The notes: generated from the letters alone by a model not told the origin. 64,000 nucleotides of DNA from Natronomonas halophila (GCF_013391085.1 NZ_CP058334.1:868001-932000), one strand, 5' to 3'. Counted from the stretch's first letter, positions 1 to 8,007 are shown. Translations and numbers: made by a program.

Positions 1-696
1 GTAGTCCTTCCGGTTCTCGGAGTTCATCCGGTCGTAGAACCCTTCCGCGCGGAGCTGTTCGACCACCGTCAGGTCGCTCCACTCCTCGGCATCCTCGAGG
101 CCGGTTTCCAGTTCCTCGGCCGCTTCGAGCAGCGCGTCGATGGTCTCGGCGTCCTCGTCGGGGTCGAGTCCGCCCTCGACGGCCGACCCGCCTTCGACGA
201 TGGTCTCGCCGACGTCCTCAAGCGCCGCCGCGAGGTCCTCCAGTTCGTCGCTGGCAGCCGAGAAGTCGGCATCGAGTTCCTCGCCTGCCGCATCGAGGAA
301 CGTTTCGGCGGCCGTCGCTGCGTCCGGTTCGCCGTCCTCCGTCCAGCGCGTCTCTCGGAGCTTCGTCGCCGCCTCGTCGAGGATGTCCTGTACGTCCTCG
401 GCGTAGGGGCCGCGTGCCTCTTCGAGGGCACCGCGAAGCTCCTCGATGCGCGAGGTCAACTGCTCCTCGCGGGACTCTTCGTCTTCTTCCTCCGGTTCCG
501 GGAGGTCTGCCGCCTCGACGTCGGCCTCGACCGAATCGAGGTCCGCCTCGGCGTCGTCGAGGTCGGCCTCCGTTTCGGCCGCTTCGATGGCGCTTTCGAC
601 GTCATCGAGGCGGGATTCGAGGGTGTCGGCGTCGAGGGCCGTCGTCTCCTCGGACGCGTCGGCGTCCTCGGCGTTCTCGTCGTCCCCGTTGCTCAT
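1..696 (-). CDS. Acidic helical protein, possibly HEAT-repeat family (3' end outside window)
   Basis: The first 232 codons of a leftward gene are visible and the frame is open to the window edge. It starts at ATG 694-696. The first ~100 residues are very acidic and heptad-like (LDDVESAIEAAE, DLDDAEADLDSVEAD), which predicts coiled coil or long helices; then comes a helical segment (RGPYAEDVQDILDEAA). No signal peptide or catalytic motif is visible. The N-terminal layout resembles haloarchaeal proteins annotated as HEAT-repeat proteins from memory, but the repeats would lie beyond the edge, so the family name is tentative. Its upstream region is occupied by a structured intergenic repeat. Confidence 0.6.
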   Translation of the reverse strand, partial: MSNGDDENAEDADASEETTALDADTLESRLDDVESAIEAAETEADLDDAEADLDSVEADVEAADLPEPEEEDEESREEQLTSRIEELRGALEEARGPYAEDVQDILDEAATKLRETRWTEDGEPDAATAAETFLDAAGEELDADFSAASDELEDLAAALEDVGETIVEGGSAVEGGLDPDEDAETIDALLEAAEELETGLEDAEEWSDLTVVEQLRAEGFYDRMNSENRKDY

Positions 697-744
697 ACAC
701 GCCTATCCGGAAGAACGGGGCAAGAGCGTTTCCCTTCGTTCCCA

Positions 745-1063
745 CTTTTTGCACGAGAACGCGGGTCGCACCCGCTCCAGGGTGCGACCCCGGTTGCGTG
801 GCGGCTTCGCCGCCACGTTATAAGGTCGCGGCTCTGCCGCGACCCACTCGGCAAAAACTTGGGGAAAATATGCGCGCCTCCCTCCAGCCGCGGCCCTGCG
901 GGCCGCGTTAGTCGGTCGACGCTACCGGACTGCGGGCGCCTCCGGCGCCATTGTCCGGCGAACCGCCTCGGGGGCGTTCTCAGGAAGACTCGCTTCGCTC
1001 GTCTTCCAACGCTCTCGTTCGCTCCGCTCACGAGACCTTCGAACGCCCCGCTCGGCGGATGCT
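745..1063. repeat. Modular hairpin repeat, copy A
   Basis: This fills most of the 387-bp gap between the acidic-protein start and the pssA stop. The left module is TTTTTGCAC, a stem region, then GGCAAAAAC (745-858). Here the left module contains three inserted hairpins: GGGTCGCACCC with its complement, GTGGCGGC/GCCGCCAC, and GGTCGCGGC/GCCGCGACC. A conserved block GGGGAAAATATGCGCG follows, then a hairpin framed by CTCCAGCC and GTTAGTCGG. The right module runs from GAACCGC (960) to GCGGATGCT (1055-1063) and encloses GGGGCGTTC paired with GAACGCCCC. No convincing ORF is present. It shares its layout with copies at 9651 and 40737. Confidence 0.8.
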
Positions 1064-1083
1064 ATCGCCAGCAAAATCCGGCC

Positions 1084-1767
1084 TCACGCCTCGCGCCAGT
1101 ATATAAACGGCGCGAGGACGAGATACGCGACGGCGAACAGCAGTAGCGACCGGGGGAACACGCGGTTGACGGCGGTGGGGAAGAACACTGTCAGGGCCTG
1201 CAGACCGCCGAGGATGAGCGCGTCGCGGGCGTACAGTTCGGGGTACGTGATGGCCGCGACCATCAGATAACAGAAGACGGCAGTGATGCCGAGCAGGGCC
1301 GCCGGGTTAGTGAGGCCGGCGAGGTAGGCGACGGCGAGGATCGTCGCCGCAAGCGTCGTCTGGACGCCCTCCGTCGTCGGGTCCTCGCGGTCCTGAAGCA
1401 TATAAAAACCGAGTCGGACGACCGCCATCGAGACGAAGAGGGCGGGGATGGCGACCGACGCAGCGCCGAGCGGCGTCCCGAGTACGGGGAGGCCGCCGTC
1501 GGTCGCGACCGCGTAGACGAAGACGGCGGGGGCGACGCCGAAGGAGGCCACGTCGGCCAGCGAATCGAGATAGTCGCCGACGGCGGTGCCACCGCGGGCG
1601 CGGGCGATGACCCCATCGAGGCCGTCGGCGATGGCTGCAAGTAGGATGAGCCGCGCGCTGAGTGCCGGGTCGACGAGGGCGACCGCGGCCGCGACGAATC
1701 CCAGCGCCGCGTTGGCGACCGTGATAGCGTCGGCCAGCCCTAACTGTCCCAGAAAGCGCGGCTGCAT
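1084..1767 (-). CDS. pssA: CDP-alcohol phosphatidyltransferase, probable archaetidylserine synthase
   Basis: A 227-aa integral membrane protein with the complete CDP-alcohol phosphotransferase signature: D48 and D51, G52, A55-R56, G64, D68 and D72. It has several hydrophobic helices (about 12-32, 38-47, and four more towards the C terminus). The family joins CDP-archaeol to an alcohol such as serine, releasing CMP. The haloarchaeal members of this kind act with archaeosortase A in lipid anchoring of surface proteins; that role is known for the family and inferred here. The start at 1767 is chosen because homology begins at MQPRFLGQ; the frame stays open further upstream towards the halocyanin gene. 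Head group specificity cannot be read from sequence. Confidence 0.82.
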   Translation of the reverse strand: MQPRFLGQLGLADAITVANAALGFVAAAVALVDPALSARLILLAAIADGLDGVIARARGGTAVGDYLDSLADVASFGVAPAVFVYAVATDGGLPVLGTPLGAASVAIPALFVSMAVVRLGFYMLQDREDPTTEGVQTTLAATILAVAYLAGLTNPAALLGITAVFCYLMVAAITYPELYARDALILGGLQALTVFFPTAVNRVFPRSLLLFAVAYLVLAPFIYWREA

Positions 1768-1861
1768 GGCTCTTGTCGGGCGGTCGAAGACGGCGGCCTT
1801 AGTACGTTCGCTTCGCGCCGGAACCGGGGCGCCTTTGGCCATCGGGTCCCGAATTGGGCGT

Positions 1862-2287
1862 ATGGACCGACGGGCGTATCTCCGGACCACGGGCGCGGCC
1901 CTCGCCGTCGGCAGCGCCGGCTGTCTCGATGCCTTCGGCGGCGGCCTCGACGACGAGGACTACGACATCGGTATGTCCGCCAACGCCTTTCTCCCCGAGG
2001 AGTACGAGATAGCCACGGGCGAGACGGTCGTCTGGGGCAATAACGGCTCCCGCGGCCACACCGTCACCGCCTACGAATCCTCGCTTCCCGAGGGCGCCGC
2101 CTTCTTCGCCAGCGGCGACCGCGAATCGACCGACGCTGCCCGCGAGGCCTGGCACGACACCGGCGAGGGTGACCTCGCGCCGGGCCAGACGTTCTCCCAT
2201 ACCTTCGAGGTAGCCGGCGAGTACGAGTATTTCTGTGTCCCTCACGAGCAAGGCGGAATGGTCGGCACCATCGTCGTTACCGAATAG
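1862..2287 (+). CDS. Halocyanin-type blue copper lipoprotein
   Basis: A 141-aa secreted electron carrier. The N terminus has a twin-arginine motif (RRAYL) and a lipobox ending at Cys21 (VGSAGC), so it should be exported folded by Tat and lipid anchored. One cupredoxin domain follows, with type-1 copper ligands His66 (GHTVTA), Cys125, His128 and Met133 in the usual order (FCVPHEQGGM). It likely shuttles electrons between membrane complexes on the outer face of the membrane. The start at 1862 is fixed by the twin-arginine signal directly after the ATG. It is divergent from pssA with a short shared promoter region. Confidence 0.93.
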   Translation: MDRRAYLRTTGAALAVGSAGCLDAFGGGLDDEDYDIGMSANAFLPEEYEIATGETVVWGNNGSRGHTVTAYESSLPEGAAFFASGDRESTDAAREAWHDTGEGDLAPGQTFSHTFEVAGEYEYFCVPHEQGGMVGTIVVTE

Positions 2288-2356
2288 CGGCGGAATCGGT
2301 GCGGACGACGGTCGCACGGCTACGCGGCGGAAAATAAAACGGGAATATCGGTCGGA

Positions 2357-2986
2357 TTACTCTTCTTCGGCGTCGACGTCGACGCTGGCCTCTTCTTCGG
2401 CGGCGACCTCTTCGGGTCGTGCCTCGAGGCGCGTCTTCTGGACTTCGACGCGGCGGAGCGGGTAGACCGTCTTCGCGTCGTTGTAGATAGCCGACGAGAG
2501 ACGACCTTCGACGATGCTCTCGAGGAGGCCCTCGAAGGTGCGCTCCTCGGCGGCCTCTTCGACGAGATCGACCATGATCCGTCGGATGGCCTGCTCCTGG
2601 CTGCGGTCCGCAGACTTCGTCGTGTAGGCGACGGGCTGGACCTGCAGTCGGTAGTCGTCGGTCGTCAGGACCGTCACGAAGGCGTCGACCTTCGAGGTGC
2701 CGCGGCGGGTGAGGCTGCGGAGGTAGTCACGGGTGAGTTCGTGCTGGATGAACTCCGTGTAGGCGGCGTCGCTGCCGACGTCCGTGACCTGGAAGGTCAG
2801 CTTCGTGTTGTTCTCGCTTTGGTCGCCCTGAAGGTCGCCGAGCGTGGTCTCGATAGTCCGGTCGTAGACCTGCTCGGGCTCCTCTGCGGGTGTTTCACCG
2901 AGTTCGGCCCGGTCGAACATCTCGGGGGCCATAATGGTGTACCATCGCTTCTCCTGTTTCCGCTTGGATACTGAACGTTCGCTCAT
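2357..2986 (-). CDS. rps3ae: 30S ribosomal protein S3Ae (eS1)
   Basis: A 209-aa archaeal/eukaryal-type small-subunit protein. The N terminus is basic (KRKQEKRWYTIMAPEMF) and the central region has the family's TRRGTSKVDAFVTV and IRRIMVDLVEEAA segments. The C terminus is an acidic haloarchaeal tail (EEEASVDVDAEEE). Length fits the family. It is the last gene of a leftward run with rps15, a recJ-like gene and pcc1; its ATG overlaps the pcc1 stop by 4 bp, suggesting translational coupling. Confidence 0.96.
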   Translation of the reverse strand: MSERSVSKRKQEKRWYTIMAPEMFDRAELGETPAEEPEQVYDRTIETTLGDLQGDQSENNTKLTFQVTDVGSDAAYTEFIQHELTRDYLRSLTRRGTSKVDAFVTVLTTDDYRLQVQPVAYTTKSADRSQEQAIRRIMVDLVEEAAEERTFEGLLESIVEGRLSSAIYNDAKTVYPLRRVEVQKTRLEARPEEVAAEEEASVDVDAEEE

Positions 2987-3213
2987 GATTGGGTTGTCGT
3001 ATCGGTTATCGTCTGTGCTACGGTGAGGTTCGTCACGTAATCGTCCGCCGTCGTCCGGAGGCCGCCGGTCGAATCGCGTTCGATGGTCGTCACGATAGAC
3101 GACCCCTCGACGCGCGTGTCCATCTCCGCGGTGTTGTCCGGAATCAGCGCCGCTGCCACGACATCGGTTTCGTCGTGTTCCGTCCGAATCGTCACCTCAT
3201 GGCTCGCGGTCAT
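2983..3213 (-). CDS. pcc1: KEOPS complex subunit Pcc1
   Basis: A 76-aa protein matching the small Pcc1 subunit in size and fold pattern: a strand (HEVTIRTEH), a helix, then VEGSSIVTTIERDS and a C-terminal helix with DDYVTNLTVAQTI. KEOPS makes the t6A modification of ANN-decoding tRNAs, and Pcc1 is the dimerising subunit that contacts Kae1 and tRNA. The gene overlaps both neighbours by 4 bp, which makes an operon with ribosomal protein genes very likely. The catalytic Kae1/Bud32 gene is not in this window. Confidence 0.9.
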   Translation of the reverse strand: MTASHEVTIRTEHDETDVVAAALIPDNTAEMDTRVEGSSIVTTIERDSTGGLRTTADDYVTNLTVAQTITDTTTQS

Positions 3214-4283
3214 AGCGCCTCCCGGAAGGCCGCGATGTAGTCGGTTGCCGTCCCGTCGAACGTCGCCCGTCCGTGGGTGCCGCGCGCCGTCGCGCGTCCG
3301 TCGAGACTCGTCGCCGCCTCGCGGGCCGCTCCCTCGATGTCGCCGTCACCGGCGACTGCCGCACCGCCGTCGGTCGCGACGAGTGCGACCGGTTCGGGGG
3401 CGCGATAGGCGAGCAGGAGGCGAGCAACGGTGCCAAGCGGCGCGTCGGGGGCGACCCGGGCCGCGTAGACGCCGTTGTATCGGCTCGTGTCGGCCTCGCG
3501 GACCGCGTCGTGGGCCCGCTGGCCGTGTGCGCGCCAGGCCTCCAGCGCCGTCTCGTCGACGTCGTTGCCGAGCGCGAGGGCGAGGCCAGTTCCGGGCTGT
3601 TCCCGGGCGACCGCATCGAGCACGTCGGCGTAGCCGCCGAGCGTCTCGAACCGGTCGGTCTCGTAGGGATACAGCGCGCGTTCGACGGCCTCGGAGGCAC
3701 GCGGTGGCGCGTCCTCGACGGCCGAAAGTGCGACGTACGAGGCGAGTTCGCGACCGGCGTCGACCGCCGAAACCGCGTCTTCTGCTGCCTCCGTATCACC
3801 CGAGAAGTCGGCGTGAACGAGCGTCGACCCGGCGAGGCCGTCGGTACGGTCCTCGGTCGGGACGGCGACGCCGGGGCCTCGATCGAGGTCAGCCCGTTCG
3901 AGGTAGGTCCCCGACGGTTCGGCGCCGGCACAGACCGCGCCGGCAAGCGCGAGCGTCGGGTCGACCGCCTCGCTTGCGAGGTCAGCAGCGATATCGGCGG
4001 CCGCGAGAGCAATCGGCTCCTCGCGGAGCGGGACGTCCGCGTAACTGTCGGCGTGGCCGACAGCGACGGTGTAGTCGGCGTCGGTCGCCGGGGCATCGGG
4101 GACGGCCGCGAGGCTGGCCTGATAGGGCACCTCGGCGGCATCGAGTGCGCGGGCAAGCAGGCCCGTCGCGGCGAGCGCGTCGCCGTTGGCGGTCGCGACG
4201 AGCCGAACGAAGTCGGCATCGCGCAGACCGGCGGCTACGCGGTCGGGGGTGCGGTCGTCCTCCGAGCGGCCGGCGGCGGACAT
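3210..4283 (-). CDS. RecJ-like DHH-superfamily protein with degenerate metal site
   Basis: A 357-aa acidic protein in the position usually held by a RecJ-like gene between rps15 and pcc1 in haloarchaea. Around residues 29-46 the segment VATANGDALAATGLLARAL resembles RecJ motif I followed by its helix. However, the HxDxDG metal-binding residues are replaced (ATANGD), and I see no DHH motif further on. A C-terminal DHHA1-like region is plausible (GDGDIEGAAREAATSLDG; final FREAL). In active relatives this fold is a 5' exonuclease or nucleotide phosphoesterase. Here a structural or nucleic-acid-binding role is at least as likely. Confidence 0.75.
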   Translation of the reverse strand: MSAAGRSEDDRTPDRVAAGLRDADFVRLVATANGDALAATGLLARALDAAEVPYQASLAAVPDAPATDADYTVAVGHADSYADVPLREEPIALAAADIAADLASEAVDPTLALAGAVCAGAEPSGTYLERADLDRGPGVAVPTEDRTDGLAGSTLVHADFSGDTEAAEDAVSAVDAGRELASYVALSAVEDAPPRASEAVERALYPYETDRFETLGGYADVLDAVAREQPGTGLALALGNDVDETALEAWRAHGQRAHDAVREADTSRYNGVYAARVAPDAPLGTVARLLLAYRAPEPVALVATDGGAAVAGDGDIEGAAREAATSLDGRATARGTHGRATFDGTATDYIAAFREAL

Positions 4284-4289
4284 CGTGAC

Positions 4290-4754
4290 TTACTCCAGTA
4301 GCTCTTTGGCTTCGTCGTATTCGTAGGTGAACTCGGCGTCGAGTTTGTCGCCGCGGTAGTAGTCGACCAGCCGGCGAATCTTCGACTCCGTGTTCTGGAG
4401 CGCCCGCTTGTTCTGGGCGTCGCCGGGGTGTTCTTCCATGTGGTCGCGGAGGCGGACGGCCCGCTCCATGAGGTTCCGGAGGTCCTCCGGGAAGTCGGGG
4501 GTAACCTCGTTCTCCTCGAGGATTTCGGTGACCTTCTTGCCGGTCGCCAGCTTGACGTCCGGCACCGGGGTCCCCTGAACACCCTCGTCGCGCAGCTTGA
4601 GGCCGATCTGGCTGGGGTCGTACCCCTCTTCGGCCAGCTCGACGACGCGCTCTTCGATTGCGTCTTCGTCTACGTCACTCCACTCCGGCGGTTCGTCGGC
4701 CGCAGGTCGGTCCGAACCGGACGACCCACGGCGGCGGGAATGCATTCGTGCCAT
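4290..4754 (-). CDS. rps15: 30S ribosomal protein S15
   Basis: A 154-aa archaeal S15. The start at 4754 gives MARMHSRRRG, the standard basic N terminus; an upstream in-frame extension lacks homology. The N-terminal archaeal extension (YDPSQIGLKLRDEGVQGTP) and the core 16S rRNA-binding helices (LRNLMERAVRLRDHMEEH, NTESKIRRLVDYY) are both present. It heads the leftward run rps15, recJ-like, pcc1, rps3ae, with only 6 bp to the next gene. The 226-bp region upstream holds no gene. Confidence 0.95.
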   Translation of the reverse strand: MARMHSRRRGSSGSDRPAADEPPEWSDVDEDAIEERVVELAEEGYDPSQIGLKLRDEGVQGTPVPDVKLATGKKVTEILEENEVTPDFPEDLRNLMERAVRLRDHMEEHPGDAQNKRALQNTESKIRRLVDYYRGDKLDAEFTYEYDEAKELLE

Positions 4755-4980
4755 TGTTCTAAATTGGAACTGCACGGACCGCTGTAGTCGATTGGCGCGG
4801 TTGCGAAACTGGTCGGCGGATGGCCGCCAGCGTGGCGTTACGCCAGCACTACCGCAATCCCAAGCCAGCCAATCGGCCGGCGAGTCGGATTTGCGGTCGT
4901 GCGGTTCCCATGTGCGAGTCGTGGCTTCGCGCACAAAACGGTTTCTACTCGTCGGAACCCAAATCGCGAAAAAAGCGCCC

Positions 4981-5538
4981 TCAGCCGAGGACGTACCGGA
5001 GTCGCGGGAACCGCTCGATAAGCGGCATGCCGCCGACTTCGACCTGTTCGAGGTAGCGGTCGACGCCGAGGATGCGGCCCGCGGCGAAGGCCCCGATGGC
5101 GAGGAAGACGACCATGTAGACCAGCGTCGAGTCGAACAGCGCCAGCCAGTCGCCGGCCCAGCCGCCGAGGTAGAACGCCGTCATCTGCATGGCGCCACCG
5201 AGGGCCGCGAGTCGGACGAACGCGCCGACGATGAGCGCCGTACCGATGAGGAGTTGCGTCATCGGGATGATGACGTTGACCGCCTCCATAACCGCCGGGG
5301 TAGCGGCCATCGAAGCGTAGAGCCCGCTAACCGGGCTCGCGGCGTCGACCCCGTGGACGAGGTAGCCGCTCGCGTCGAACGGCCACTCACTGACCTTGCC
5401 GAGGCCCGCGAAGAGGATCATACCGCCCATTACCAGCCGCAGAGCGACGACGAACCACGCGCTGAGGGCGTGGGGGTCGCCGGTGAGGGTCAGCCCACCG
5501 TAGCGGCTTTCGAGCCGGTTTCGGGTTGTAGTTGACAT
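4981..5538 (-). CDS. DoxX/DoxD-family membrane protein
   Basis: A 185-aa protein with four predicted membrane helices, including FVVALRLVMGGMILFAGLGK, MTQLLIGTALIVGAFVRL and LVYMVVFLAIGAFAAGRIL. The RxxxGxxxxxxGxGK pattern in the first helix and the short periplasmic loop fit the DoxX family, whose best studied members are quinone-linked thiosulfate oxidoreductase subunits. Haloarchaeal members have no proven substrate. The start MSTTTRNRLES at 5538 is preferred over an upstream extension. It is a single gene, divergent from the RNase P subunit gene. Confidence 0.8.
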   Translation of the reverse strand: MSTTTRNRLESRYGGLTLTGDPHALSAWFVVALRLVMGGMILFAGLGKVSEWPFDASGYLVHGVDAASPVSGLYASMAATPAVMEAVNVIIPMTQLLIGTALIVGAFVRLAALGGAMQMTAFYLGGWAGDWLALFDSTLVYMVVFLAIGAFAAGRILGVDRYLEQVEVGGMPLIERFPRLRYVLG

Positions 5539-5669
5539 CTGTTTCACCTTACAGTTGAATATGGGAGTGCAACGACCATATATACCGAACCGGCGTCCCA
5601 CCCGGTGGGATTCAGCAGACATCGACCCGTGACGGAACGCCTAAACGCGGCCGCCGAGAACGACGGCCC

Positions 5670-5942
5670 GTGAGCGTCGCCGAGGAACGCATCGAGCGGT
5701 TACACGAGTTGGCACGCGAGGCCGCCCGCGAGGGTAACGACGACCTCGCGCGCCGCTACGTGCGCCGGGCCCAGCGGGTCGCCGAGCGGAACCGCCTGTC
5801 GCTGCCGAAGCGGTTCAAGCGGTTTACCTGCGATGGGTGTGACGCCTACCTGATTCCGGGGCGAAACGCACGGGTGCGAACGCAGGACGGCCACGTCGTC
5901 GTCACCTGTGATTGCGGCGAGCAGGCGCGATTCCCCTACTAG
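5670..5942 (+). CDS. rnp4: RNase P protein component 4 (Rpp21/Rpr2)
   Basis: A 90-aa protein with GTG start. Two N-terminal helices (ERIERLHELAREAA, DLARRYVRRAQRVAERN) precede a zinc ribbon with ligands Cys54, Cys57, Cys80 and Cys82. This is the standard architecture of archaeal Rpp21, which pairs with Rpp29 and binds the specificity side of RNase P RNA to help mature tRNA 5' ends. Only 48 bp separate it from the YhbY gene, also an RNA-binding protein. Confidence 0.92.
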   Translation: MSVAEERIERLHELAREAAREGNDDLARRYVRRAQRVAERNRLSLPKRFKRFTCDGCDAYLIPGRNARVRTQDGHVVVTCDCGEQARFPY

Positions 5943-5960
5943 ACGGCCGTGTCTGCTACT

Positions 5961-5970
5961 CTTTTAAGAG
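5961..5970 (+). promoter_or_regulatory. TATA element of the YhbY gene
   Basis: CTTTTAAGAG is an AT-rich stretch 21-30 bp upstream of ATG 5991, which is the spacing of a leaderless haloarchaeal promoter. It lies just after the rnp4 stop, so the YhbY/MscS pair may have its own transcript. Confidence 0.6.
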
Positions 5971-5990
5971 AGGAAACCGAACGGCGGTAT

Positions 5991-6239
5991 ATGTCGGACA
6001 ACGACCTGCGACAGCGGGCCCACGACCTGGACGTGACCGTCTGGGTGGGCAAATCCGGTCTCGACCCGGTCGTCGATGAATTAGCAGATCAACTGGAAGA
6101 CCGAGAGCTCGTCAAAGTGAAATTCCTCCGGGCCGCCCGCGGCGGCACGAACACCGAGGAGTTAGCCGAGGAACTGGCAAACCGCGTCAACGCTGAGGTG
6201 TTCGACACCCGTGGCCACACGGCGGTGATTCGTCGATGA
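5991..6239 (+). CDS. YhbY/CRM-domain RNA-binding protein
   Basis: An 82-aa single CRM domain. It has the GKxG loop (VWVGKSGLDP), the acidic helix DELADQLEDRELVKVKF, and the second glycine loop ARGGTNTEELAEEL. In bacteria YhbY associates with pre-50S ribosomes; a ribosome-related role is likely here. The start at 5991 is supported by the TATA element about 25 bp upstream and by the end of homology. Its stop overlaps the MscS start. Confidence 0.88.
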   Translation: MSDNDLRQRAHDLDVTVWVGKSGLDPVVDELADQLEDRELVKVKFLRAARGGTNTEELAEELANRVNAEVFDTRGHTAVIRR

Positions 6240-7138
6240 TGCCGCTGCAGGCAGCCCCCGAGGCCGCCACCAGTTTCGTCGGGCAGTTCCTCAACGACTA
6301 CTTCGGGCTTGATCCGACCATCGCCGACCCCATCGGCTACGCCGTGCAGGGCATCATCGCCTTCGTCATCCTGTATATCATCGGGAGGGGCTTCATCATG
6401 CCCGTCGTCGACCGAGCGCTAGACCGGCGGGGACTCGACAGACACGCCAAGAAGCCGATTACCAAGGTCTCCTTCTTCATCGTCGTCTTCATCGCCATCG
6501 CCATCGCCTTCAGTGCGGCCGGGCGGGGCAACATCCTGACCTCGCTTGCGACCATCGCCGCCGCCGCGACGCTGGCGGTCGGGTTCGCGATGCAGGACGT
6601 CCTCAAGAACTTCGTCGCCGGCATTTTCATCTTCACCGAGAAGCCGTTCCGTATCGGCGACTGGATCGAGTTCGAGGACCAGTCGGGCGTCGTCGAGGAT
6701 ATCAGCCTCCGCGTGACGCGCCTGCGCACGTTCGACAACGAACTGCTGACCGTTCCCAACTCCAAACTGACCGAAAACGTCGTCAAAAACCCCGTCGACG
6801 CCGACAAACTCCGCCTGAAGTTCGTCTTCGGCATCGGCTACGACGACGACATCGAGAAGGCGACGGACATCATCCTCGAAGAGGCCCAAGAACACGACGG
6901 CATCATGGACGACCCCGAGCCGTCGGTTCGGCTGACCGAACTCGGCGACTCCTCGGTCGGCCTGCAGTCACGCATCTGGATTTCGAACCCCTCGCGGGCC
7001 GACTTCGTGAAGATCCGCGCCGAGTACGTCCGGAACGTCAAACAGCGGTTCGACGAGGAAGGCATCGACATCCCCTACCCGCACCGCACCCTCACCGGCG
7101 GCATCGAGTTCGCCGACGGCCCGGTTGCCGAATCCTAA
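6236..7138 (+). CDS. Small-conductance mechanosensitive channel (MscS family)
   Basis: A 300-aa protein with an N-terminal membrane segment (AVQGIIAFVILYIIGRGF), a second (ISFFIVVFIAIAIAF-like) and the Gly/Ala-rich pore helix ending in the conserved FAMQDVLKNFVAG. A soluble beta domain follows (GDWIEFEDQSGVVEDISL, LLTVPNSKL) and then a C-terminal alpha/beta vestibule. It should open under membrane tension and relieve osmotic downshock. The start is ATG 6236 or the adjacent ATG 6239; both overlap the YhbY stop. A second MscS lies at 61229. Confidence 0.92.
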   Translation: MMPLQAAPEAATSFVGQFLNDYFGLDPTIADPIGYAVQGIIAFVILYIIGRGFIMPVVDRALDRRGLDRHAKKPITKVSFFIVVFIAIAIAFSAAGRGNILTSLATIAAAATLAVGFAMQDVLKNFVAGIFIFTEKPFRIGDWIEFEDQSGVVEDISLRVTRLRTFDNELLTVPNSKLTENVVKNPVDADKLRLKFVFGIGYDDDIEKATDIILEEAQEHDGIMDDPEPSVRLTELGDSSVGLQSRIWISNPSRADFVKIRAEYVRNVKQRFDEEGIDIPYPHRTLTGGIEFADGPVAES

Positions 7139-7168
7139 CGGCGGACTGCACCCTTTTCGCGTTTCTTC

Positions 7169-7909
7169 TTATTCACCGGTAACGAGCGGCGTGTCGCTCC
7201 GGTAGACGTACTGCATCGGCAGGCCCTCCTCGTCGGTCGGCGGGTCCGCCGGCAGCGACCGGAGGTCGCCAGCCCCCGGTCGCATCGTCAGACCGAGCGC
7301 GACCGCGTCGAGAACGGCCGGAATCGGAACCTCGCGTCCCTCGGTCGCCTCGGCGACCGACTGGACCGTCGGCGGGGCGTCGCGGTCGAACCCCGCAAGC
7401 ACGCGCATCCGCTCGGCGTAGCCGGCGGCGACATCGGGAGAATGAGAGAGCGGGTCGCCGGCAAAGGCACGATAACAGAGTTCGGGCAGCGCCTCGACGA
7501 ACATCGGCCGGGCCTCGTCGATGGTCGTCATGAACTCGTCCATGCCGGTGGTCACGCGGGCACGCTCGAAGGCGTCCCGCGAGAGACTGCGTCCCGTCTT
7601 GCGCTCGTGGACGCGGGCCGCGGCCCGGTAGCGCTGCTTGCGCGCGGCCTCGCGGACGGGCGCCGGCACGAGCGCCTGGCGTCGCTCGCCGAGCAGTTCG
7701 GCGGCCGCGGCCTCGTTCGGCCGCGGCGCCTCGGTGGATTCGAGGCCGATGGGAACGTCGACGGCCACGCGTTCGGCGGTCTCCTCGTAGCGCGTCCACA
7801 GTTCGCCGACGCCATCGAGGACGGCCGCGTGGTCGTAGCCGTCGTTCGTGTAGGCGACCGCGAGCCAGACGCCGCTTCGGGCGACCGCCCCGACGTAGTA
7901 GTCGCTCAC
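7169..7909 (-). CDS. DUF429-domain protein
   Basis: A 246-aa soluble protein of the DUF429 family, which has an RNase H-like nuclease-related fold. Visible family segments are VAVDVPIGLES, the arginine-rich middle (RRQALVPAPVREAARKQRY), and TGMDEFMTTIDEARPMFVEALPELCYRAFAG with the conserved E-x-hydrophobic-P-E-L pattern. The C terminus has DAVALGLTMRPG. Biochemical function is unproven; a nucleic-acid role is a family-level inference. Confidence 0.85.
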   Translation of the reverse strand: MSDYYVGAVARSGVWLAVAYTNDGYDHAAVLDGVGELWTRYEETAERVAVDVPIGLESTEAPRPNEAAAAELLGERRQALVPAPVREAARKQRYRAAARVHERKTGRSLSRDAFERARVTTGMDEFMTTIDEARPMFVEALPELCYRAFAGDPLSHSPDVAAGYAERMRVLAGFDRDAPPTVQSVAEATEGREVPIPAVLDAVALGLTMRPGAGDLRSLPADPPTDEEGLPMQYVYRSDTPLVTGE

Positions 7910-8007
7910 AGGCGTGTGCTACAACTGCGGGAAGGTAGGTGTATCGCCGGCGTCGGACGCGCGTCGTGCGTGCGTCTGCCGGTTCGTCGGCCGGAATCGG
8001 GATTCAT

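Noticed and set aside
745-858. Left repeat module as an intrinsic terminator
   Set aside because: The T5 run precedes the stem on both strands, the reverse of the stem-then-T order.
1586-1861. Upstream extension of the halocyanin frame
   Set aside because: It overlaps pssA on the other strand and would bury the Tat signal that follows ATG 1862.
3083-4288. Long rightward Arg/Pro-rich reading frame opposite the RecJ-like gene
   Set aside because: Composition is the usual artefact of GC-rich haloarchaeal DNA read out of frame; the leftward frame has acidic protein composition and operon overlaps.
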